This document shows positions 9,877 through 20,075 of a stretch of DNA of 36,991 bases, in pieces. How positions within the stretch are numbered: position 1 is the first letter of the stretch; each line of letters opens with the position of its first letter. Made by a program: the position numbers and the translations under genes. This stretch comes from Spirogloea muscicola. Taxonomy: Eukaryota; Streptophyta; Zygnematophyceae; Spirogloeales; Spirogloeaceae. The stretch is from contig WELB01000086.1 in NCBI GenBank assembly GCA_009602725.1, positions 279,650 to 316,640 on the forward strand. The letters are read 5' to 3'. The notes under the pieces were generated by a model. That model had not been told where the DNA came from, made no database searches, and saw only the letters and a list, made by a program, of their open reading frames with translations.

Positions 9877-12225
9877 GAGGCCTTTGACGACGACAACGGC
9901 GGCTGCCTGGTCGGGCGTGGCGAGCGGATCATCGGCCAGGTCCGCCGCGGGGTGAGTGCCATCGGCCTCCGCCGCCGCCGCCCCCCGTGCGAGGCGGCTC
10001 ATGAGTCCGTCGCAGCAGCGCAGGCCTGCCGCTGTACGCGTACCAATAGTCTGGGCCGCCTTACCATTGGCAATCACCGCTGTTTTTGTGGCTGCAGGGC
10101 GTGGACCCTCACATCCGGGCAGAGGTGTGGCCGTTCCTGCTCGGCCTGTGAGTCCCCATTGCCCGGCTCACGGAGGCCTTGAAACTGGTCACAGGGATGC
10201 TGCTGCTGGGCATGCTAGTCAAGCCTTGTCAGCTCCAAAGCAGACGCGCTGATAGGCATGGTGTTGCTGTGGTGGTCGGCATGGACAGATGTGCTGGAGG
10301 TCAACTGACGTCAGCTGACTTCGGCTGAGCTTGAGCTTGAGCTCCCTGGTAGTCTGCCAATGCACATGGATCTTTGGTGCGCAGGTACCAGTTGGACAGC
10401 ACAGCCAGCCAGCGGGCGCTGCAGCACCTTGAGAGACGGTTTGCTCCGCGACTTTGGTGCTCACTGTGGCTACACTGCTTCTGGACCCATGCCTTGCTGT
10501 GTGTCGACGTTTGGTGTGCTCTTTGATCTCCGCTTCACAAGAGCTAAGTGTCCAGGCTCGTTGACTGGACACTGTTCCTCTGGTGGTGGCCTCCAGAGAG
10601 GTCTATGAAGGTCTGCGCAAGAAGTGTCAGGAGCTACGGAGGCAGGCGGCTGCCAGGGAGGCAGCGGCGGAGGCAGAGCAAGAATCTCATCAAGCTCGAG
10701 GAGCGGCAGGGGAGGCTGCCAGCCATCCCCTGGAAGAGGAAGCAGATGCGGGATCTGAAGTTAAACCTGTCAATGGCGTGGCACGTGAGGCTGACAACAC
10801 AGATTCGGCTGCAGGAGATATGTCTGCAGGGGGTGTCAATGGGCTGGTGGAGAGCCTCCAGGGCGTGCAACTTGCGCAAGACAAAGAGGGACCAGAAGAT
10901 GGTGGGGGAGATGTAGAGGAGGCAGAGGAGGAGGATGAGCAGCAGGAGGAGGGGGTGAAAGAGGTGGAGGAGGTGGAGGAGGAGGAGGAGGAGGCCAGTA
11001 CCAGCGGTGAGACCACTGCCTTGCTGCGCAGGAGGAAGGAGAACGGAGCTGTTGCGGACTTGGACAGCGTTGGCAGTGGCACAGGGGCCTCCGCTAGGGA
11101 GGCAAGTGCAGGGCAGCAGGGCAACAGAATTAACCCTGGCACGAGGCGTGGTGGTGGCAAGCCTTGGATTGAGCTGAATGGGCAGAAGGAGGAGGACTTT
11201 GAGGTCTGGCAGCGTATCATGCGCTTGGACGCAGTGAGAATGAACGCGGCATGGGTGCCGTACGCGCCATCCCAGGCCACAGTAAGCGAGGAGGACGCCA
11301 GTGTGCTGGCCGACTATGTGGGCCTCACAGACGACACTCACTTGGAGCCCTCTCGGCGGCACCATGCTGGTACTTAGACATCCAATACTGTGTGGTTTTT
11401 TCTGCTCCTCCTTGGTAGAGCTACGTGCACTGCACTTCAGCAGATGTGATCATTATGTTCGAGAGAATACTGTCTTAGTGAGCTATTGCTTTGAGCATAG
11501 CTTGCCTCGTGTCCTTGATTGATGCTCCTGAAGAATGCCAAAAACTGCGCTGTGATACATGCTAAGCCAAGGATTGTCTGTTGAGGTTTGCAGCCAGGCT
11601 GGTCGCCATCTTGGAGGCTTACGCCTTGGTAGACCCCGATATTGGTTACTGCCAGGGCATGAGTGACCTGCTGTCGCCATTCGTGGCGCTGATCAACGAC
11701 GATGCAGAGGCCTTCTTTTGCTTCCGGACCTTCATGGAGAAGGCCCGGCAGAACTTCCGGACAGACGAGGTCGGCATTCGCCGCCAACTGGCTCGGGTGT
11801 CCGACATTGTGCGCAGTGCCGACCGCAAGCTGTATGCTCACCTCATAGAGCTGAAGGCAGAGGACTGCATTTTCGTGTACCGCATGGTGGTGGTGCTACT
11901 GCGACGGGAGCTCTCGTTCGAGCAGACGCTCTGCCTGTGGGAGGTCACATGGGCTGACGCGCTCGCGGCGCAGACGTCCGAGGCCGCCACTCGTGAGGCT
12001 GCAGCTGTGGGCGCCAAGGTGACACCGGCTGGCAGCAATGGACAGGCAACCAAGGATCTTCTGTTGTATGTCATTGCTGCTATCGTGCTGAGCAAGCGGA
12101 AAGTGATGATTGAGAAGTGCCGAGGCATGGATGAGGTCCTCCGATTGTGTAATAGTGTTGCCGGCACCCTAGACGTTTGGCAGCTTGTGGAGGCAGCAAG
12201 GGAGCTTGTTCGTTTGGGCCACTGA
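9877..12225 (+). CDS. TBC-domain Rab GTPase-activating protein (TBC1D15/GYP7-like), 5' end missing
   Basis: Stimulates GTP hydrolysis by Rab GTPases in membrane traffic. Visible exons are 9877-9951, 10098-10147, 10385-10438, 10597-11369 and 11594-12225, giving 527 residues plus stop in consistent phases. Landmarks are GGVDPHIRAEVWPFLLGLY, then the arginine finger in RIMRLDAVR (IxxDxxR), the glutamine finger in IGYCQGMSDLLSP (YxQ), RRELSFEQTLCLWEV and a C-terminal helix ending LGH. Both catalytic fingers are present, so activity is expected. Between the third exon and the arginine finger lies an insert of about 190 residues, very acidic (EE-rich runs around 10910-11000) and probably disordered. 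The N-terminus is lost where the palindromic repeat and the n at 9874 abut the first exon; a regulatory N-terminal region would normally precede it. Confidence 0.9.
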
Positions 12226-13497
12226 TGACCTGGTACCACCAGTCCATAGCACCATCCATTCATTCCCAGCCAGCTGTAGTGGACTTAAATAGGACAAAGA
12301 GGACGGCATGCCTACTCAATGGGACAATTCGGCACTCGACTTGAGAAATGTAGCCTGTTTGTGTACTATGATGATACTCGTTGTAGGGGGTGAATGGAGG
12401 TTGTTACTCAGCGGCCTTCATGGCCTCTGCCAGCGTGAATGCAAGCTTCTGCATATTGTCTTTGTTATCACAATCTTAACGGGGAAATGGCAAACAGAAA
12501 CTGACACTCTGGTTAAAAAATTTGTCAAGGAGCATCTCCAGATCTCAACTATTGCCTGTCTACAATGCTTTGCCAACCATTTGCGCTAGCCATACTGGTG
12601 CACAGAAACTTGTGCAGCAAGGCAGTAAGCTGTACAAGCAACAGCAGTGGGGCCCGTACATGCGCGCATTCTCTACGCTAATCTATGAAGCGCTCCTTGA
12701 AATTGTTGTCGCTTATTCGGCAGTTGTCCCTCTTCCCAAGGATGCTGTATCGATTGTTGGCCACGAGATCGTAAAAAGAGTCTCGCAGGAAGCTGGGATA
12801 CATGGAACAACAGGCTTAGAACTTGGACAGAGATGCAGGTGAGACCTCACATAGGCTTTGAGGTAAAGTTGCACACAAGAGTTGCAGAACGAGCTAGGCC
12901 GTTGCAAAGCATCACCGATCTCAAGCAGGCAATTGCTCTGCCGTTGACACACAAGGGACACGTACCCTGGTGCCACAAAGCCGAGGGAGCTGAGAGGCGG
13001 GAATGGGAAGTCAAGGTAGCGGGCAATCTTCAGGACAGCTTCCGACTTGATGTATGAACTGGGAGTAGGGGCCAATGAAGACAAATCTTGGATTTTAATT
13101 ACCCAAAATGCACGCCTTTTTGACCAATTCCACAGGTCGTTTCTTTCGTGACCCAAACACCCACTTCAGTGGACTTGGATAGACAGGTCAGGAAGGACTG
13201 CAGTGCTTGCACACGAGGCCCACGACAGCTCCTTGCACACTCCGATGGTTTGTGCAGCAAGGTGAATTTTGCGTCTAAGCGAACTATGCAGACTGATCGT
13301 CAGCTTCTACGATGATCAAGAGACCTTGGATCTCAGAAATAGGGCCGAGACGAAATTCACCCGTCTTGCTCGACCAGGACAATGCTGGAGATGTCATTGG
13401 GCGCACGACCGGACCGCCGGAGCAGAGCGCGCCCAGCCTCGCTTTGCAGCGCGGCAAAGCGGACCTTTCTGCAATCCCGTCATTACCAGTTTGACAG
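12226..13497. other. Intergenic region, possible unseen 5' exons of the downstream gene
   Basis: After the TBC stop codon I see no recognisable domain in any frame. The UbiA-like gene downstream has only its last two exons identified, so its upstream exons may lie here. The open frame from 13269 is continuous into the first identified exon but does not resemble the family before 13498. Confidence 0.3.
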
Positions 13498-14223
13498 CCG
13501 CCGGCGTCCGCACGCTGCCCGTGGCGCTCGGAGCCCGCGCCAGCCTCGCCGTTGCCGCCGCCGCGCTGCTCGCCGGCCATGCCGCGCTGGTGAGGACCAT
13601 GACTTTAGGCAAATCTTTACTTCTTCCCCTCTTCCTCTCTCCTCCTCTGGCTACCTGTGTCTGTCCACTATCCTCCGTCGTCCCTCACCCCTTTCGGGCA
13701 TCAGTTAGCTACCTCTATGTGCTCATCCGTGGTTACTGAGCTGTGCTGCCTCGTGGTTACTGAGCGGGTCAGCTTAGCGGCAGGTGATGTACATCTGTCA
13801 GTGTGCTTGCTTTGGTACTTGGCCACTCAGGCCCTCCGACGCTCAATACACGCTCCATTCCCTCCCTCCCCCTCTTCCCCTCTCTCTCTCCCACCCTCGT
13901 CCATACCCACTTTCCCTTCCTCCTCCCTCTCTCCGCTTGCCCGTGTGGAAGCACACGTCTGCCAGGATTGCCCTCTGAAGCCCAACAAGCACGACTGGCC
14001 GTGTGCCTTCTTGCAGATCTGGGCGTTGGCGGCAGCGGCGGCGCCGCTGCTCGTGCGGGCAGCCGGCGCACTGGCGCTGCTCCCAGCCTATGCGCTGGCA
14101 TTGCCAGTGTGGCGTGCCACGCGGGCACCAGGCCCGCTGCCACAGGACAAGCTTCAGGCTGCCGTCGATGGGTCCATGGCGCCCATTGGCGCCGCGCTGC
14201 TCATCCTCGCTCTCGCGTCCTGA
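13498..14223 (+). CDS. UbiA-like membrane prenyltransferase, C-terminal two exons (tentative)
   Basis: Exons 13498-13589 and 14017-14223 join in phase 0 and encode about 99 residues ending in a stop codon. The start, AAGVRTLPVALG, resembles the segment after the second Asp-rich motif of UbiA-family enzymes, where a G(I/V)RTLPV-like stretch is common. What follows is two to three hydrophobic helices very rich in Ala and Leu, separated by a short polar loop (WRATRAPGPLPQDKLQ). This family condenses isoprenoid chains onto aromatic rings (quinones, tocopherols, chlorophyll, haem O). The Asp-rich motif itself and all upstream exons were not found, so neither substrate nor activity can be assigned. 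Another multi-spanning membrane protein is possible. The intron has a striking pyrimidine tract at about 13852-13935. Confidence 0.4.
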
Positions 14224-16121
14224 CACCTTTTCGCACTCCGGCACCGCCGCTGGAGGCCACTCATTTATCTGCGGCGCATCGCCGCTGTGTACAGAAATAC
14301 TGGCAACGGGCAGTGCCGCCATTGCTCCTGAGGTCAGAGGGCGGTGCCTTGACCACCACTGCCATGATGTCTTGCCACGCTCTCGCAGGAGCAAACATAA
14401 AGACACGCTGATCCGGCTCCTGTTTGGGGAAGTTGCTGGCACATGGAAGGAACTCCAACTTTGATTGGAATTAGCTCATGGCTGCGCATCATTCATCCAT
14501 ATGTTGCTTCACTTTAGATGTGTGCATGACCAGCGCTCACCAACTAGCACATTCATACTGTAGCAGTTTTTATCTGGTTAGAAGGTGAAGCTTCTATCTT
14601 GAGAGCTTCTGACATTCAAATACTCGAGTTCAGTGTTTTGGAGGTTGTGCCATCATCTGACGGCACATGTTTCCATTAGTCATTTGACTGGTTAACCCTG
14701 TCTCTGGAGAGGATGGAGCTCCAAGCTTGATGTCTGAGGTCCTTACAAGGAAGTGAGGCGGAGCTCACACCACCTTAAGAAGGACGTAATTAAGAACCAC
14801 AGTGTTGAGGGGCGGGGAAAAGGCCTGAGCTGGTGCAAATTGCACGCTTTATGTGCTGCTAAAATCAAAGGCCTTGCAACTTGCTTGGAACTTAGGCTTC
14901 AACTTTGGGCGACCTCCTTTCACTTTGCCGCTTTCTCCATGTCGTCACATGTTAGCTGCCATCTAAAATGTGCATGTGGAGCTCTGGAGGGCCTGGACAG
15001 GGCTGCCAGAGTGCGGTAACACTGTCTTTTGGTGACAATTCAAGCACTTTGGCTCGTGGGCTTTCCAGGCACTTATTGTAGATGTTGTGACGCTGTTGAC
15101 CTGCTGGATTACATCAGCTGCATCTTCCCCGTGTATAATCAACAGGCCATGGTTTAGGCCCTATTTACCCACATACATCGTGGTTCTTTGAGCTGGAGGA
15201 AATCGTCACAAGGTGTGTTGTTGCATAGATCGCTCATCATCAGCTTTCCCCTTTTGTGAGTCAGGGCAGACATCCAATGCATAGATGAAGGAGAGCACAA
15301 GTTGCTAAAGCGAGGCCGTCAATGTCGCACAAGCCCCATGCATGTTGACAGTCAGCTCTGCCAAGGGACATGTCACACTAGGGCCCATCATACTCCTCTC
15401 AATCAAGAATAGCATCTACAAATACCATACTACAAGTACCATAAATGCAATCTGTCAGCATACGCTCTGGACATGGACACCGTCCTGATGCGGTGCCACA
15501 GCCACAGCTCATGGGGCACTGACTTGCATAAACATGGAAGTTACTAATGATCAAAGAATGATATGGCAGATGCTCTGGTTGAGATAGCGAGGGCCTCAGA
15601 TGTCAATCTGCAGACGCATTGTTCACTGGGAGCCTGATCGTGATGTAGGTGACAGGCAGCCAAAAGCTGAGACCCGACCCAGACTGCTCCTGCTTGCATT
15701 TGCTGTCGGCGAGCCGTCTGACCATTCGTTGAGATCTGAGCATCCTTTCTTTCCCCATATGTAAAAGCCATGCGTAAAACTTCTGCGCTTTGTCACAGCA
15801 CGGTGGTGCGGCGCCGTGCTGTAGGCGCTGCACCAAGCACCGTAATGGGCGTCAGCGACCGCAGAGGCTTCGGCGGCGTTCTCAGCGGCCAGTCACGTCA
15901 GCCCGCAGCTCCCCAAGTTGCAGCAAAGGGCAGCCGACAACAATATCTACTCGATACAGGATGCCCAGCTCCTCCAACCACACCCATCTTATTAAGGCTT
16001 GTATTCTCTTTCTGATTTCTTGGGCTAGTGCTGTGCCACATGAATCACAACGATGCCACTACAATCTAAACCCTGCTACTCTACTTGAAACCCTCCAAAA
16101 GCTAGGCCTGCTGAAGTCCAG
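14224..16121. other. Intergenic region, no gene confidently seen
   Basis: Downstream of the UbiA-like stop codon the sequence is of ordinary composition. An ATG frame at 15770 gives a basic, Arg/Ser/Ala-rich peptide (MRKTSALCHSTVVRRRAVG), which could be a first exon of the small gene model that follows. No donor links the two in frame. Confidence 0.3.
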
Positions 16122-16441
16122 GAAGCCCCAGAGGTCATCCCCGAATGTCAAATGCTGTTGGAGAGGTCAGTTGCTCAGTAACTGAAAGCAGCAATTGTGA
16201 CGTCTTGCAGGACGTCTACTGCATTGCAAACATTGCCTCACCAGATGCTCGAGCAGTATTCACAAGGACAACGGGGAGGAGGTCTGGAAGCGACTGCTCC
16301 AAGAAATAGCACTGATGACCAGCGCAAAATGAATGTACAGGTGAGAGGCTTTGAGGTGAGAGGCTGCGCCAGAATTTGAGTGAGGCACACTAGTGGACGA
16401 GCAGTGTCCTGCAATGGCAGGCTCTCCTTCAGCGATGCTAG
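16122..16441 (+). CDS. Possible small gene, last three exons (unknown product)
   Basis: I do not recognise this protein. Three stretches with good splice sites join in frame: 16122-16165, 16211-16340 and 16421-16441. Together they encode 64 residues ending in a TAG stop at 16439-16441. The peptide includes EVIPECQMLLER and LPHQMLEQYSQG and is moderately polar. It ends 133 bases before the convergent formin stop codon. Support is limited to splice-site and phase agreement (GT-AG each time), with no family match. It may be chance. Confidence 0.25.
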
Positions 16442-16574
16442 ATGCTAACTTCTGACCCGTCAAGCTCATTATGTATCAATGCTAATACTAACATACTCCA
16501 CAACCAGCAGCGCTCCACGTATGTATCATGTTAACGACAGCTGCAAGGGTAAGGGAGTCTGAGGTGGGGGTTTC

Positions 16575-19500
16575 TCATGTTGCCACCATTGGCACAGGTG
16601 CTGCCCCTGTCCCTGCTGTCGCCGTCGGCGGTGGCAGCAGCGGAGGCTGCATCACGTGCTGCAGGGCCTTGTCAAAGTCCAGCACAAACGACCAGAGAGC
16701 TCCAAACACCGTCTGCACGTATCAGCAGAAAAATAAGCGGTCAGTCAGCTCGCACGGCACGCCTGATTATTGCGACCAGCGTATTGAGCCCCAATTAGGC
16801 ACCTCTGGCGCAGTGGTGTCAGCCTTCTCGCCTAGGAACATCGCCAGGCCCTGGAACGCCTCCCTGCCCGCGCACAAGCCAAGCGATCTTCTGGTCAAAA
16901 GCTGCAGCCAGTATAGAGGTAGTTATTGACAATCTAACTGCTGCTTGTTAGGCAAACCCATGATAATTGTGTCAAGAGCAGGTCAGAGAGGCAGCGCAAG
17001 AGCTGTACCGGCAGGCTGCAGCGGCATCCACCAGCTCGACTTGCCGGGCCTCTGCGGCCTCCAGGAAGTCACCCAGCCAGAGCGCGAAATGGCCCTCAGT
17101 CATGTCGCCGCCAGCAGCAGCGGCAGCGGCGCCCGACAGAGCAGCCGCCCGCTCGTCCCGCGCCGCCGCCATGCCGCGCTCGAGCGACGACAGCACCTCC
17201 ACAAGCTCCCCCTGGGCCACCCGAAAATGACAAGGAGACATCCATGGACCAGCCATGGCAGCTCTATCAGCACATAAAATCGACACTTTTGTACGGCATT
17301 TAGTACAGAAAATTTGATACTGACATGCTTAACTTTGAAGTGGAGTACATCATGCAGCACACTGAAAGCTAGGAACCTACCCCTCATCTGAGGCTAGCTC
17401 TAGATATGGGACCCCTTGACCTTAAAAGCAGATCATGGACAAACGAGCTCGCCATAAGTTACCTGAGACCAACGGGATGCAGCGCCGACGGCCTCCAGCT
17501 CCGCGGCGAGCTCCTGGCCAGGCGCCACAAGCGCCGCCTCCCCCATGGCCGCAGCCACGAACTCCAGGAACGACGTGGCACGAGCGAGCGCCCCAGAAAC
17601 GCTGCCAGGTCTCGGCTCGCCGTCGCTGCTGCTGTCATCTGCCGTTGGGGTGGGTGCAGCTGGTCCACGTTTTGGCTTCATGGGGTCGGGGCGCGCCGCT
17701 GGTACGCTGCCGGGCCTTCTTGGCTGAACCACCACCGCCAACACTGATGTCACCTTCAGGTCCGCGAGCTTCAATAGGGAGTCTAAGCGCACGCCCAAGG
17801 CGGAGCCTGAACATAAGTCCAACTTACAACAGTAGTGATCAGAAATATATGGAGTAAGCAGTCCCTCGTTCACCTTCTGCTTGAGGTGTAAGGGGGTTTC
17901 ATGAAGTTTACAAGCATAGGAGACTAGTCCAAAATTCTAAGCCTTTGACCCTCTCGCCCTTAGACCACTGACATGGAGCAATGCCCAAATTCGATGACCT
18001 GCAGCTCTTAGCCATTGTGTTACCTATGCAATGCTCTCTAGCTCAAGTCTGAGCTCAATTTAGGACCACAGGCATCCCGAGGTGTTGTCGAGTTGGGGCG
18101 ACCAGTCGGACTTGTGATACGCTAACAAGACAGACACCCCAAGTCGTCCATTTTAAATAGCCTCACGCCTTCAGGTTTAGATTTCGACTGGCTCACGCCT
18201 TAAGGGTTCTGACCTTAGATCTTTGACAACAACTGCTGCAGGTCAGGATTTAGCTCGTACAAGCACTTATCTAGCTCTTGTCAATACCAGCCAGTCATGG
18301 GCAGACACACAGGGCAGTACCTCGGGCCGTCCCTGCATTGAGCTCGTTGCCGGCGGCTAGGCAGGCGGCCAGAATGGAGCGTAGAAGCGCGCTGCCGCGC
18401 ACCTGCTTGCAGGCCTGCTGTACTGTTGCCAGTGCCTCCATCGCGTCCTTGACAACAGCATCAAAGTGGCGCACGAAAATCATCACCTGCATGCCCAATC
18501 GGCTATACCGCTGAGAGCTCTGAAATTACTGGGTCTGCAGATCAGGGGTAGAGTTCCACAACCTGACGTTGAATATTCACAAATCTTAAAAATGCCCCCA
18601 TTGTATGGTCTGCATGAAGTGATGGAAGTAGGAGAGCGTGAGGGGCAGAGATTGTTAGTTGAATAAGAAATGCAATCAGCTGTTGCATTGATTGATTAGT
18701 ACGTGAGGGTGAGCCAGACCTGCACTTTAGTGCGAAGGCGGGGGACCTGGGCCATGGCGGCAAGGAATTGCTCGGAGGATGTCAGGGTGTCCACGGGAAT
18801 CGTAGACTGCTTGAAGACCGCGACCTCCTCGTCAGTGGGTATCACCTGCACCGCTTTGGAAGATGAGCAAGGGAAACCAATCAGCACAGCTTGAAGGACA
18901 GCCGTGCCGCGGGGGCAAGCGGAAGAGCTAAGCAGACTAGCATGACCAAGGGGCTTTGTGTGTGAGACAAGAAGACATGCCGTATCGAAGCCCAATGATG
19001 TGCATGTACCGCAAACAGGCGGCGTGTAGAGTGTAAGAGGAGCACCAGAACCAAGACAGAGTGTTCGAGGAGAGGACTAAGACAGGAAGCAGAGAGAGAG
19101 GAGGTTGTCAAGAGTGGGAGGGAGAGGGGTTGACGGAAAGGAGGAGAGGAGTTAGAGAGGAAGAGGCCACAAGCGACGAGAAGGGGCAGAGGAGGAGGGA
19201 GGCACATGGGGAGAGGAACAGGGGACAGAGGAGCGAAGCAACGATTACAACAACGAAGCAACAATGGTAACAATGATAATATTGTAATTAACAATGATAT
19301 GGACGACGGTGTGACCATACTCAGGAGTAAGCGGGGCAGCGACGAGAAGAGCAGGCAGACAGTCGAAGGCAGGAGAAAGGAGAGAGGGGGCTCAGAAGAG
19401 AGAGGTAGAGTAGAGACTGAGATCCAAGTACAGGAATTTGGGGTTTCGGGTTAGGTGTTAGGGTTTGGATAATGGTTTAGAGATGTGCTAAGGAGCTGAT

Positions 19501-20036
19501 GCCTGCATGAGAAGTCCGAGCCGCTCCAGCGTGAACACGTCGTCGGGGTCGCCGGCCAGGACGGCCTCCTTGATTGCGGCGTGCGGCATGCGGAACTGCG
19601 TGAGCATGATCGCGATGTTGTTCGCCCTCGTCAGCGTGACGAGGCGCACGCGCCGGGACCGGTCGCCGCCCTCCTCGGCGCCTCCGCTGCGGCTGCCCAG
19701 GCCCGGCCCCATGGCCGCCCTCCGCCGCGGCTTGACACGGAACAGCCAGCGGAGGGCCTCCTTTTGGGCATCCCCGAGCTCGACGCCAGAAGGCGTTGCA
19801 CTACTGTCGGCTGCCGCGCCCGAGCTGACGGCCGCTCCGACGAGGTCCTCCCAGATCGTACCCTTGGTTTGCGGAAGCTTCGTCCAGAAGACCCCCTTGA
19901 CGGTCGCAGCACCTTGCGGCGCCAAGCCTGGTGGCCGCAGTGCGGTGGGGGCTGGAGGCCGCCGGCCATGGAGGCCGAGAGGAGGCGGAGGCGGCGGCGG
20001 CGGGAGCCCTCCAGGGCCTCTGCTTAGCGACAGCTT

Positions 20037-20075
<39 letters not shown>

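Noticed and set aside
10634-11365. Minus-strand open frame of about 243 codons opposite the TBC acidic insert
   Set aside because: It is the antisense shadow of a Glu-rich exon (giving Leu/Ser-rich peptide). The plus strand matches the TBC family and splices in frame.
17724-17753. A 30-base intron within the formin FH2 region
   Set aside because: It is too short to splice, and the frame is open through it; the exon 17463-17806 is read without interruption.
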